Positions 24,801-32,898 of a stretch of 64,000 nucleotides of DNA are shown in pieces (the first letter of the stretch is position 1; every line of letters starts with the position of its first letter). The stretch is from Mesorhizobium sp. M2E.F.Ca.ET.219.01.1.1. GTDB taxonomy: Bacteria > Pseudomonadota > Alphaproteobacteria > Rhizobiales > Rhizobiaceae. The notes below the pieces were generated by a model. That model saw nothing but the letters and a program-made list of their open reading frames with translations. It was not told the origin of the DNA and made no database searches. The stretch is taken from NCBI RefSeq assembly GCF_004016445.2, contig NZ_SADT02000004.1, forward strand, positions 1 through 64,000. Reading direction: 5' to 3'. The position numbers and the translations under genes are program-made.

Positions 24801-27583
24801 ACGAGATGATCCGCAACCTCAAGGATCAGACGCTGAAGAATGCGGAACAGGACTGGCTGAAGACAAATCTGGCGCGGTTCTCGCGCATGCTGCAGGGCGA
24901 GCGCGATCTGGCGACGGTGTCGCGTCTGATTATGTCGGAGCTGGCACCGCTGGTGAATGCGCAATACGGCGTGTTCTATGTGACCAACCGGGAAGAAGAC
25001 GAGTCCTATCTCGAGCTCGCGGCGTCCTACGGCGCAGAAAGCAAGTCGGCGATGAAACAGCGCCTTGATTGGCGCGAGGGCCTAGTCGGCCAAAGCGCCG
25101 CCGACAAGCGCGCGATCGTCCTCGACAATGTGCCGCCGAACTTCCTGCGCATCACATCGGGCCTCGGCAACGCCACGCCGGCCAACGTCATCATCCTGCC
25201 CGCGCTCTTCGAAGACGAAGTCAAGGCGGTGATCGAACTTGCCTCCTTCAGCGAATTCCGCGACACGCACCAGTCGTTCCTCAACCAGCTGATGGAATCT
25301 GTTGGCATCGTGCTCAACACGATAGCGGCGACGATGCGCACCGAAGGGCTGCTGAAACAGTCGCAATTGCTGACTTCGGAATTACAGGCGCGCCAGGCGG
25401 AACTGACCAAGAAGCAGGAAGAGCTGCACGCCACCAACGAGGAACTGCAGGAAAAGGCTCAGTTGCTCGAAAACGAAAAGAAGCAGGTGGAGAACAAGAA
25501 TCTCGAAATCGAAATGGCTCGGCGGGCTCTTGAGGAGAAAGCCGAACAGCTCGCCCTGACCTCCAAATACAAATCCGAATTTTTGGCCAATATGAGCCAC
25601 GAGCTCCGCACGCCGTTGAACTCGCTGCTCATTCTCTCGAATCTCCTGGCCAGCAACCAACAGGGAAATCTCAACGACAAGCAGGTCGAGTTTGCCCGGA
25701 CCATCAATTCGGCGGGGACCGACCTGCTCAGCCTTATCAACGACATTCTCGATCTATCGAAGATCGAGTCCGGCACCGTCTCCGTCGAGATCAACGATAT
25801 GCCCTTGGCGCATCTGCGCCAGCACATGGAGCGCACTTTCCGCCAGTTGGCCGCCGACAAGGGATTGGGCTTCACAATAGAGCTTGACCCGGGACTTCCG
25901 GAGACGGTGCGCACCGACGAAAAGCGGCTGCAGCAAATCGTCCTCAACCTGTTGTCGAACGCATTCAAATTCACGTCGAGCGGTAAGGTCAGCCTCACAC
26001 TCAGGCCGGAGAAGACCGCGCGGCGGAACGGCGCTCAGGCGCCGAAGGCGCTCGCTATCGCGGTCACCGATACCGGCATCGGCATTCCCGAGGACAAGCA
26101 GAAGCTGATCTTCGAAGCTTTCCAGCAGGCCGATGGTACCACCAGCCGCAAATACGGTGGCACAGGGCTCGGCCTGTCGATCAGTCGTGAAATCGCCCGG
26201 CTGCTCGGAGGCGAGCTGAGGGTGGAAAGCACGCCAGGCAGGGGCTCGACATTCACGCTCGTTATCCCCGTCGAAGGTCCGAGAGCCGTTCCGCAGCCCG
26301 GGATTGCCGAACAGGAGGTGTTGGCTCCCGCGGCCGGTGTTTCCGTTCCGGAACTCATCGATGATCGCGATGTCCTCTCGCCCGAAGACAGGGTAGTGCT
26401 GATTGTTGAGGACGATCCTACCTTTGCGGGACTGTTGCTGGGTATGGCGCGTTCGGCGGGCCTCAAAGGCGTGTTGTCCACCGCGGGCTCCGGGACGGTG
26501 GCGCTGGCGAGGAAGCTGGTTCCGGATGCAATCACGCTGGACCTCGGCCTTTCGGACATAGATGGCTGGGTGCTGTTCGATCTTCTGCGGCACGACCGCA
26601 AGACCGCGGGCACCCCGATACATGTCATCTCGGGTGCGGAAGATACGGCTGGCCTGTTGCGCAGTGGCGCCGCCAGCGTCTCGACCAAGCCGGTATCGTC
26701 GGACGACCTTATGAAGGTATTCGAGGACATTCGTTCGAGCAAGTTGCGCCTCCAGCGCAATGTCCTGATCGTGGATGCCGATCCCGAGCGGCGGCTTTCC
26801 CTGGTCGAAGCGACCCGCGACGGCGTCACTTCCGTAACGCCTGTCGGTAGGATCGCCGCAAACGGTCGGGGAATAGACTTCGACATCTATGACGCGATCG
26901 TGCTGGGCTTTGGCAGGTCGGGCAAGGACAACGCGAAGATGATTGAGGAGATCGCGGCGTCGCTTGAGAGCCTGTCAGCCAAGCTCGTGTTCTTCGCACC
27001 ACATCCGGAGGCCCTGGAGCAACTGATCGGGCTCAAACCGCAGTTGGCGGATGTTGCCCGTGCCGAGAATCTTGACCAGTTGGCGCTGCTGATGTCTGCG
27101 ACCGTGCCGCGGGACGGTCACACCAATGGGGCTGCGCCCTCCCAACGACCGGATAAGACCGATCTTGCCGGCGCCAAAGTCCTCATCGTGGACGACGACA
27201 TCCGCAACATCTATTCGCTGACCAGCGTGCTCGAAACATATGGTATTCAGGTTTTGCATGCCGAGCGGGGTCGCGACGGCATCGCGTTGCTTCAGCAAAA
27301 TCCAGACATGGACGTCGCCCTCATCGACATCATGATGCCTGAGATGGACGGCTATGAGACGATGCGGCAGATACGCGGCACGCCCCCAATCGCGCATGTC
27401 CCCCTGATCTCGGTGACTGCCAAGGCGATGAAGGGCGATCGGCAGAAGTGCCTTGATGCGGGTGCTTCGGATTACATAGCCAAGCCTGTGGATCTTGACC
27501 TTCTGCTGGCGCTGCTTCGTGTCTGGATCGGGCGATCGAGACAGCACGCACAGCCGGCAGAGAAGCTCGTGGCGGCCATGTGA
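21887..27583 (+). CDS. Giant soluble hybrid histidine kinase with HAMP array (group III-like)
   Basis: A 1,898-residue protein starting at GTG. Residues about 15-1000 are an uninterrupted HAMP array. Eight in-register units of 92 residues (RNIAEVTTAVA, ITVDVKGEILELK, NTINTMVDQLNSFA, EGKLGGQA, GTWKDLTDNVN) are flanked by variant first and last units, about 20 HAMP domains in all. Then follow GAF (about 1005-1155), a coiled coil (about 1160-1230), HisKA with SHELRTPL (His1238), HATPase (NLLSNAFKF, DTGIGIP, GGTGLGL), REC1 (Asp1552), a receiver-like domain without a phosphoacceptor Asp (about 1624-1745), and REC3 (Asp1814 in LIDIMMPEMDG). No transmembrane helix is present, so it is cytoplasmic. 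The layout resembles fungal group III osmosensing kinases and bacterial relatives. It is followed 10 bp later by a partner hybrid kinase. Confidence 0.9.
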   Translation: MSTLRSKSQLDRRQILNALKAFRRGDFSVRIDNVYEGLDSDIADTFNQIVEINDQVTREFDRLSRVVGKDGRIGERGHVRNATGSWETSVRSVNDLIEDMVQPTTEVARVIGAVAKGDLSQTMMVEIDGRPLRGEFLRIGKVVNTMVGQLGSFASEVTRVAREVGTEGKLGGQARVKGVAGTWKDLTDNVNAMATNLTGQVRNIAEVTTAVASGDLSKKITVDVKGEILELKNTINTMVDQLNSFASEVTRVAREVGTEGKLGGQARVEGVGGTWKDLTDNVNSMAENLTGQVRNIAEVTTAVALGDLSKKITVDVKGEILELKNTINTMVDQLNSFASEVTRVAREVGSEGKLGGQAQVRGVAGTWKDLTDNVNSMAENLTGQVRNIAEVTTAVASGDLSKKITVAVQGEILELKDTINTMVDQLNSFASEVTRVAREVGTEGKLGGQADVKGVGGTWKDLTDSVNLMAANLTGQVRNIAEVTTAVARGDLSKKITVDVKGEILELKDTVNTMVDQLNSFASEVTRVAREVGSEGKLGGQAHVEGVGGTWKDLTDNVNAMAGNLTVQLRDVSKVATAIATGDLTQKITVDALGEILQIKDVINTMVDQLNSFASEVTRVAREVGSDGKLGGQAQVRGVAGTWKDLTDNVNAMAANLTGQVRNIAEVTTAVALGDLSKKITVDVKGEILELKSTINTMVDQLNSFAGEVTRVAREVGTEGKLGGQAQVRGVAGTWKDLTDNVNSMAENLTGQVRNIAEVTTAVARGDLSKKITVDVKGEILELKSTINTMVDQLNSFAGEVTRVAREVGTEGKLGGQARVEGVAGTWKDLTDNVNLMATNLTNQVRGIADVVTAVAQGNLRRKLTVDAKGEIASLADTINGMIETLATFADQVTNVAREVGIEGKLGGQARVPGAAGLWRDLTDNVNQLAANLTTQVRAIAEVSTAVTKGDLTRSISVQASGEVAALKDNINEMIRNLKDQTLKNAEQDWLKTNLARFSRMLQGERDLATVSRLIMSELAPLVNAQYGVFYVTNREEDESYLELAASYGAESKSAMKQRLDWREGLVGQSAADKRAIVLDNVPPNFLRITSGLGNATPANVIILPALFEDEVKAVIELASFSEFRDTHQSFLNQLMESVGIVLNTIAATMRTEGLLKQSQLLTSELQARQAELTKKQEELHATNEELQEKAQLLENEKKQVENKNLEIEMARRALEEKAEQLALTSKYKSEFLANMSHELRTPLNSLLILSNLLASNQQGNLNDKQVEFARTINSAGTDLLSLINDILDLSKIESGTVSVEINDMPLAHLRQHMERTFRQLAADKGLGFTIELDPGLPETVRTDEKRLQQIVLNLLSNAFKFTSSGKVSLTLRPEKTARRNGAQAPKALAIAVTDTGIGIPEDKQKLIFEAFQQADGTTSRKYGGTGLGLSISREIARLLGGELRVESTPGRGSTFTLVIPVEGPRAVPQPGIAEQEVLAPAAGVSVPELIDDRDVLSPEDRVVLIVEDDPTFAGLLLGMARSAGLKGVLSTAGSGTVALARKLVPDAITLDLGLSDIDGWVLFDLLRHDRKTAGTPIHVISGAEDTAGLLRSGAASVSTKPVSSDDLMKVFEDIRSSKLRLQRNVLIVDADPERRLSLVEATRDGVTSVTPVGRIAANGRGIDFDIYDAIVLGFGRSGKDNAKMIEEIAASLESLSAKLVFFAPHPEALEQLIGLKPQLADVARAENLDQLALLMSATVPRDGHTNGAAPSQRPDKTDLAGAKVLIVDDDIRNIYSLTSVLETYGIQVLHAERGRDGIALLQQNPDMDVALIDIMMPEMDGYETMRQIRGTPPIAHVPLISVTAKAMKGDRQKCLDAGASDYIAKPVDLDLLLALLRVWIGRSRQHAQPAEKLVAAM
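22490..24697 (+). repeat. Eight exact-register 276-bp coding repeats (HAMP pairs)
   Basis: Units begin at 22490, 22766, 23042, 23318, 23594, 23870, 24146 and 24422, all spaced exactly 276 bp. A diverged unit precedes them (from about 22200) and a half unit follows (from 24698). Protein identity between units is very high, while many third-codon bases differ. Unit 6 (RDVSKVATAIATGDLTQK) and unit 9 (RGIADVVTAVAQGNLRRK) are the divergent ones. Confidence 0.9.
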
Positions 27584-27593
27584 TGGGTTGCCA

Positions 27594-29648
27594 ATGCAAA
27601 GCATAGTGAACATCAAAACCGAGCAGCGCGCAGCCTTGTCAGAGGTGGCGCAAGGCGCGCGCATCCTCGCCGTTGATGATGACGATCGCAATCTCCTGGC
27701 GATCAGCGAAGTCTTGGCAGGAGTGGGCGAGGTTGTCTGCGTTCAGTCGGGCGAGGAGGCGTTGCGGTTTCTTCTGAAGGAAGAGTTCGCCGTTATCCTT
27801 CTGGACGTGCTGATGCCGGGATTGGACGGATACGAGACGGCCTCATTGATCCGCCAAAGAGAGCAGTCGAGACGCACCCCGATCATCTTCCTGAGCGCGA
27901 TCAACAAGGAAGAAGCGCATATGCTGCGCGGCTACGATGCCGGTGCGGTCGATTTCGTCTTCAAGCCCTTCGATTCCGTTATGCTGCGTTCGAAGGTGGC
28001 CGTCTTCGTCGAATTGCACGAGAAGACCCTGGAAATCCAGCGTAAGGCGATCGTGGAGCAGACGCTGCTGGAGCAGGCGCTGGAGTCGCAAAAGTCGAGG
28101 CTCGAGGCGGAGCGAGCGCTGCGTGCCGCGGAGCAGCGGCAGGAAGCCATACTGCAATCGATCCCGGTTTGCTTTCATGCCCGGTCACTAGACCCGCCTT
28201 TTGACGCCCGCTTCGTCACCAGCGGGATCGAGCGGTTGACAGGATTTTCTCCCGAGCGGCTGACGTCCGAGCCCGGCTTCGGCCTGAGCCGTGTGCATCC
28301 GGACGACTTGTCCGATGTCGAAGCCGCTCTTCGCGGCGCAAAAGCGGCCGGTTCCTACAGCTGCGAGTTCCGCTGGCAGTGCGCGGACGGCAAATACCGA
28401 AGCTTCCTCGACCAGGGCGTCATCTCCCATAATCCAGTGGACAACACGGACGAGATTGTCGGCACGCTGCTCGACATCACCGAGCGGCGCGAGCTCGAAG
28501 ACAGGTTGCTCAAGGCGCAGCGTCTTGACGCGATCGGCAAGCTTACCGGCGGACTAGCCCATGACTTCAACAATCTGCTTGCGACGATCCTCAGCGGGCT
28601 CGGCCTGCTCGAGCGCAGCACCGCGCTCGATGAGCAGGCGAAGAAAGTGCTCGACCTAACAAGGCGCTCGGCCAAGCAGGGCGCCGACCTCGTTAATCGC
28701 ATGCTCGCCTTCTCCCGGCGTCAACATCTGAAGCCCGAACCTTTGCAACTGGCAGCACTCGTCGAGCCGCTGAACGGGCTCGTCGCGCCAGTGCTTGGAG
28801 GTCTGGTTCGTTTCGAATGGAACATAGACGACTCGGTCTGGCCTGTGCTGGTAGACGGAAGCCAGCTCGAACTTGCCCTGATGAACCTCGTTTTCAACGC
28901 GCGCGACGCAATGCCCACAGGCGGTTCGATCACGATCCGCGCTGAAAATCGGACGATCGACGGTCGTTCCGACGAACTGGGCGCTGGCGACTATGTCGTC
29001 ATCTCGGTCATCGATACCGGTTCGGGCATTCCGGCCGATCTCGTGGCGAAGGTCATAGAGCCCTTTTTCACGACGAAACCCGTCGGCAAGGGCACCGGCC
29101 TTGGCTTGAGCACCGTCTACGGGTTTGCAAAGCAGTCAGGCGGCACACTTCGGATCGAGAGCGTTGTAGGGCGAGGCACTGCGATGCAGCTGTGGCTGCC
29201 GCGATCGTTGAAGCGGCCGGCCCGATCGATCGAGCAGGGACAGGTCAGTCGGCCTCGCGTTGAAGGCAACGGCGCCCGGCCGTCCATACTGTTGGTCGAC
29301 GACAGCGATGCGCTGCGCGAGTTGACGGCTGCGTCATTGAGGCAAAGCGGTTTCGAGGTGACATGCGCCGCCGGCGGTGCCGAGGCACTGGCCAGGATCG
29401 AGAAGGCTCCGCGGGATTTCGACGTGATCGTCACTGATTTCGCCATGCCGCTCGTGTCGGGTTTGGACGTGATCCGATTTGCGCGCAACCTGAAGGCAGA
29501 ATGGCCCGCGGTCATCATTACCGGCTATACCGACACCAAGGTGATCGGCGATCTGCCGGCCGATGTTCCTTTGCTCGCGAAACCTTTCAAGGACCAGGAG
29601 CTTGTCGAGTCCATCCTGCAGGCCAAACACAAGCGTGGCCGGACCTGA
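27594..29648 (+). CDS. Hybrid sensor kinase/response regulator (REC-PAS-HisKA-HATPase-REC)
   Basis: A 684-residue protein, ATG 27594. An N-terminal receiver (ILAVDDDDRN, Asp71 in LLDVLMPGLDGYE, Lys in FKPFD) is followed by a coiled coil (about 135-185) and a PAS domain (about 190-300, with DEIVGTLLDITERR at its end). The kinase H-box is GLAHDFNNLLATI (His323), the ATP lid region DTGSGIP and GTGLGLS, and a C-terminal receiver has Asp615 in VTDFAMP. No transmembrane segment. It is probably co-transcribed with the HAMP kinase; the N-terminal receiver may accept phosphate from REC3 or HisKA of that protein, forming a phosphorelay. No DNA-binding output domain is present in either. Confidence 0.9.
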   Translation: MQSIVNIKTEQRAALSEVAQGARILAVDDDDRNLLAISEVLAGVGEVVCVQSGEEALRFLLKEEFAVILLDVLMPGLDGYETASLIRQREQSRRTPIIFLSAINKEEAHMLRGYDAGAVDFVFKPFDSVMLRSKVAVFVELHEKTLEIQRKAIVEQTLLEQALESQKSRLEAERALRAAEQRQEAILQSIPVCFHARSLDPPFDARFVTSGIERLTGFSPERLTSEPGFGLSRVHPDDLSDVEAALRGAKAAGSYSCEFRWQCADGKYRSFLDQGVISHNPVDNTDEIVGTLLDITERRELEDRLLKAQRLDAIGKLTGGLAHDFNNLLATILSGLGLLERSTALDEQAKKVLDLTRRSAKQGADLVNRMLAFSRRQHLKPEPLQLAALVEPLNGLVAPVLGGLVRFEWNIDDSVWPVLVDGSQLELALMNLVFNARDAMPTGGSITIRAENRTIDGRSDELGAGDYVVISVIDTGSGIPADLVAKVIEPFFTTKPVGKGTGLGLSTVYGFAKQSGGTLRIESVVGRGTAMQLWLPRSLKRPARSIEQGQVSRPRVEGNGARPSILLVDDSDALRELTAASLRQSGFEVTCAAGGAEALARIEKAPRDFDVIVTDFAMPLVSGLDVIRFARNLKAEWPAVIITGYTDTKVIGDLPADVPLLAKPFKDQELVESILQAKHKRGRT

Positions 29649-29674
29649 AATCGAATCCGGCGATCTCGTCAGTC

Positions 29675-29911
29675 TCACCCGCGCCTGGCCACCAGCCGCA
29701 GCCATGGCGCCAGATGGAAGCCGGCCATCAACAGATACATTGGCGTCATGCCGCCGAGCACCGAGGCGCCCGACATGCACATCATGTCGTGGGCGTCATA
29801 GACGGCCGTCAGCAGCGCCATCATGGCGAAGGTTGGCGCCGCGGCGAGGCACAGCCAGTCGGCGAGGCCGAAGCCGCTCAGGCCGGTCGGGCGAGGGGAG
29901 TCAATGCTCAT
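29675..29911 (-). CDS. Small two-helix membrane protein with HDMMCM loop
   Basis: A 78-residue protein, ATG 29911 with AAGGTGG upstream. Two hydrophobic helices (WLCLAAAPTFAMMALLTAV and the segment from MTPMYLLMAGFHLAPWL) flank a short loop, YDAHDMMCMSG. The His, Asp, Met, Met, Cys, Met cluster could bind a soft metal such as copper; that is inference. The family is not named by me. The next upstream gene on the same strand encodes a DUF899 protein 98 bp away. Its 3' 147 bp are duplicated at 21462-21608 on the other side of the kinase cassette, and a decayed fragment sits at 20611-20667. Confidence 0.75.
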   Translation of the reverse strand: MSIDSPRPTGLSGFGLADWLCLAAAPTFAMMALLTAVYDAHDMMCMSGASVLGGMTPMYLLMAGFHLAPWLRLVARRG

Positions 29912-30009
29912 GATAGCCACCTTCTGAGGGCAGGTTTTCAAGCTCATAGGAATAGGGCGAAGTGATCGGCTCCGGCGGCGCGGTTCGCGCCGCCGGAGTC
30001 GCTTCACGT

Positions 30010-30759
30010 TCAGGCGCTCTTGTTGCGGAACGCCGCTTCGCCGGCATCCGAGACCTCGACCCATCTCTGGTCGGGGGCGGCGCCCGCTTCGTAATTGTCG
30101 TGCCAGTTCCACCACTTGTAGGTCTGGGTCTGCGGGTAGCCCTCGGGCGAATCCTCCCACACCTCCTGTCGGCCGAGCGGCGTGACGTCGAGATAGCTCC
30201 AGACAGTGCCGAAGGCCTCGTCGCCGCGGTTGTTGACGAAATAGGTGCGGAAGATGCGCTTGCCGTCATGGATGAAGACGTTGTGGCCGTGCCATTGATC
30301 GACGCCGAAATCCTTATCCCAGCTGTCGGTGATGGTGTACCAGGGCATTTTCCAGTCCATCTGTTGCTTCAACCGCTGGATGTCGGCCTGCGGTGCCCGC
30401 GAGGCATAGGCGAGCGTGGTGTCGCGGGCGTTGAGGTGGGCGAGGTTGCCGACCTGGTCGGCGCCGAGCGAGCAGCCGCGGCAGGCATGTTCGGGCCAGC
30501 CATAGACGCCCGGTTCGAAGAAGGCGCGGTAGACGATCAACTGGCGGCGTCCTTCGAAGAGGTCGAGCAGGCTCGCCTTGCCGTTCGGGCCTTCGAACAC
30601 ATAGTCCGTCTTGACTTCCATCCACGGCATGCGGCGGCGTTCGGCGGCCAAAGCATCGCGGGCGCGAGTGAGGGTCTTTTCCTTCACCAGCATCTCTTCA
30701 TACGCGCCTACCCATGCTTCCTGCGAAACGACCGGCGGTGTCTTCATGTGTTGGGTCAT
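30010..30759 (-). CDS. DUF899 family (thioredoxin-like) protein
   Basis: A 249-residue protein starting MTQHMKTPPVV. DUF899 features: EAWVGAYEEMLVKEKTLTRARD at the N terminus, RRRMPWMEVKTDYVF, ACRGCSLGADQVGNLAHLNARD holding the Cys-x2-Cys-like CRGC, and DKDFGVDQWHG. The family has a thioredoxin-like fold and is thought to act in redox chemistry, but the reaction is not established. It is divergent from an HTH-domain gene that may regulate it. Confidence 0.85.
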   Translation of the reverse strand: MTQHMKTPPVVSQEAWVGAYEEMLVKEKTLTRARDALAAERRRMPWMEVKTDYVFEGPNGKASLLDLFEGRRQLIVYRAFFEPGVYGWPEHACRGCSLGADQVGNLAHLNARDTTLAYASRAPQADIQRLKQQMDWKMPWYTITDSWDKDFGVDQWHGHNVFIHDGKRIFRTYFVNNRGDEAFGTVWSYLDVTPLGRQEVWEDSPEGYPQTQTYKWWNWHDNYEAGAAPDQRWVEVSDAGEAAFRNKSA

Positions 30760-30879
30760 TGCTCTTGTCCCGTTCTTGGGTTTGGTTGGGGGTGACAGGG
30801 ACAGACATAGGCCGCATGGTTCGATGGTGAGAGTTACAAGTGTGACGCGATTTGCTCCGGCGCACCCTGAGACGGCGGC

Positions 30880-32100
30880 ATGGACTCGCTGATCAACGCC
30901 GCTGGGCGCGCTCTTGCCGCGGGCGATCCGCTCGGCGCCTTGAAGCGCGTCGCCCTGCGCGACGACGCGCCGGCGCTGGCGCTGCGTGGCATCGCGATGG
31001 CGCAGCTCGGCGATTTCGCCAAGGCCAAGGCGTTGCTGAAGGACGCCGCCCGCGCCTTCAGTTCGAGGGAGATCGTCGCCCGTGCGCGCTGCGTCGTCGC
31101 CGAGGCCGAGATCGCGCTGGTCTCGCGCGATCTTGGCTGGCCGGAGAAGGCCTTGCGATCCGCCCGCGCCACGCTTGCCGCTCATGGCGACCGGCTGAAC
31201 GCCGCCTATGCCGGCAGCCTCGAGGCGCGCCGCCTCATCCTGATCGGCCGGCTCGACGAGGCCGAGCGCCTGCTTTCCGATTTCGATCCGGCGCCGCTGC
31301 CGCCGGTCGCGCGTGTCGCGCATGAACTGGCCGCGGCCGGCATCGCGGTCCGGCGCCTGAGGACAAAGGCGGCGCGCTCGGCCTTCGGCCGGGCATCGCT
31401 GGCCGCTTACGAAGCTAACATCCCGGCCTTGAAGGCGGAGGTTGAAGCGGCGTCCCTGGTTATGAATACGCCGGTCGGCCGGCTGATCGCGCGAGGCACA
31501 GAGAAAGAGCTGCTGCTTGACGAGGTCGAAGCGTTGCTGACCTCGGGTGCGCTCGTCGTCGATGCTTCGCGCAACGCCGTCCGGCTGGCCGACGCGGTCG
31601 TTTCGCTGGCGACAAGGCCGGTGCTGTTCGCGCTGGCGCGCACGCTTGCCGAAGCCTGGCCGGCGGATGCCTCACGCGAGGCGCTGCTGAGGCGCGCCTT
31701 CCGGGCAAGACACGCCGATGAATCGCATCGCGCGCGGCTGAGGGTCGAGATGGGGCGGCTGCGTGCCGAGCTGTCCGCCCTCGCGGAAATCAACGCCACG
31801 ACAGCCGGATTCACGCTCACGCCGTTCGACGCTACTGAAGTCGTCGTGCTGGCGCCGCCTGTCGAGGAAGAGCACGGCGCGGTGCTCGCCTTCCTGACCG
31901 ATGGCGAGGCTTGGTCGAGCTCGGCCCTGGCGATCGCGCTTGGCGCCAGCGCGCGCACCGTGCAGCGGGCGCTGGAAGAGCTGTCGACGCAGGACAAGGT
32001 GCAGGCGGTCGGCCGCGGCCGGGCGCGCCGTTGGATGATGCCGCCGGTGACTGGATTCCCGACTGTCTTGTTACTCCCGGGTCCGCTGCCGACCGACTAG
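30880..32100 (+). CDS. Helical-repeat protein with C-terminal HTH, putative regulator
   Basis: A 406-residue protein. Residues 1-about 230 are alanine-rich antiparallel helices of TPR-like character (ALALRGIAMAQLGDFAKAKALL, ARRLILIGRLDEAERLL). The C terminus (about 330-395) reads as a winged helix with a helix-turn-helix, AWSSSALAIALGASARTVQRALEEL, followed by a basic wing GRGRARRW. It is divergent from the DUF899 gene 120 bp away, which suggests that gene as a target. I do not recognise a named family. Confidence 0.7.
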   Translation: MDSLINAAGRALAAGDPLGALKRVALRDDAPALALRGIAMAQLGDFAKAKALLKDAARAFSSREIVARARCVVAEAEIALVSRDLGWPEKALRSARATLAAHGDRLNAAYAGSLEARRLILIGRLDEAERLLSDFDPAPLPPVARVAHELAAAGIAVRRLRTKAARSAFGRASLAAYEANIPALKAEVEAASLVMNTPVGRLIARGTEKELLLDEVEALLTSGALVVDASRNAVRLADAVVSLATRPVLFALARTLAEAWPADASREALLRRAFRARHADESHRARLRVEMGRLRAELSALAEINATTAGFTLTPFDATEVVVLAPPVEEEHGAVLAFLTDGEAWSSSALAIALGASARTVQRALEELSTQDKVQAVGRGRARRWMMPPVTGFPTVLLLPGPLPTD

Positions 32101-32131
32101 TCTGCCGCCATTATTGGAATGGAGATCGAAA

Positions 32132-32782
32132 ATGAAACGAGCCGCTGCCGAGATCCTGCGCGAATACGGACCGTTCCCCGGCATCGACCGCGTCAACGGC
32201 GTGACCTATGACGGCAAACATGTCTGGTTCGCCAGCGGCGACAAGCTGAACGCGCTCGATCCCGACAGCGGCAAGATCGTGCGTTCGATCGATGTCGCCT
32301 CGCATGCCGGGACTGCCTTCGACGGCGAGTATCTCTACCAGATCGCCGAGGATCGCATCCACAAGGTCGACCCGAAGATCGGCAAGGTCGTTGCAACCAT
32401 TCCTGCCCCCGGCAACGGGGGTGATTCAGGGATGGCCTGGGCCGAGGGCTCGCTCTGGGTCGGCGAATACCGGGCGCATAAGATCCATCAGATCGATCCT
32501 GAAACGGGCAAGGTGATCCGCACGATCGAATCGAAGCGCGTCGTCACCGGCGTCACCTGGGTCGACGGCGAGCTCTGGCATGCCACTTGGGAGGGTGAGG
32601 AGGGCGACCTGGTGCGCGTCGATCCCGACACGGGCGACGTGCTGCAGGAACTGGCGATGCCCTCCGGCGTGTCAGGCCTGGAATCCGATGGCGGCGGCTG
32701 CTTCTTCTGTGGTGGCGGCAGCAGTGGCAAGATCAAGGCCGCAAAACGTCCGGGACATAAAGCAATTCCAGGAAAAGTGTGA
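32132..32782 (+). CDS. Beta-propeller protein (Vgb/glutamine-cyclotransferase-like)
   Basis: A 216-residue protein with about five repeated blades of the form VWFASGDKLNALDPDSGKIVRS, LYQIAEDRIHKVDPKIGKVVAT and LWVGEYRAHKIHQIDPETGKVIRT. This resembles Vgb-lyase or SMP-30-like propellers that bind small ligands. Function unknown. The last residues (about GHKAIPGKV) and the TGA at 32780-32782 are encoded by a family A intergenic repeat, so the natural C terminus has probably been replaced. A CFFCGGG motif sits near residue 191. Confidence 0.75.
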   Translation: MKRAAAEILREYGPFPGIDRVNGVTYDGKHVWFASGDKLNALDPDSGKIVRSIDVASHAGTAFDGEYLYQIAEDRIHKVDPKIGKVVATIPAPGNGGDSGMAWAEGSLWVGEYRAHKIHQIDPETGKVIRTIESKRVVTGVTWVDGELWHATWEGEEGDLVRVDPDTGDVLQELAMPSGVSGLESDGGGCFFCGGGSSGKIKAAKRPGHKAIPGKV

Positions 32783-32859
32783 GCGGTTTTCCGTCCGGAA
32801 TTGCGTAAAAACGAGGAGATAGAGCGGTTCGCCGTTTCCGCGAAACGGTGAAACGCTGG
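32758..32859 (+). repeat. Intergenic palindromic repeat, family A, copy 2
   Basis: It starts TAAAGCAATTCCAGGAAAAG, followed by GAGCGGTTTTCCGTCCGG, AATTGCGTAAAAACGAGG and GTTTCCGCGAAACGGTGAAA. This is the reverse complement order of copy 1 at 1931-2033, so orientation relative to the preceding gene is the same. It overlaps the last 25 bases of the propeller gene. Confidence 0.85.
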
Positions 32860-32898
32860 AGCGCGGCAAGTAACGGACTTGCGGAAAGGGCGGCGCGG

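Noticed and set aside
21352..29648. The kinase cassette as an integrative element or transposon
   Set aside because: The flanking repeat is suggestive, but there is no integrase, transposase or terminal inverted repeat, so I report the duplication without calling a mobile element.
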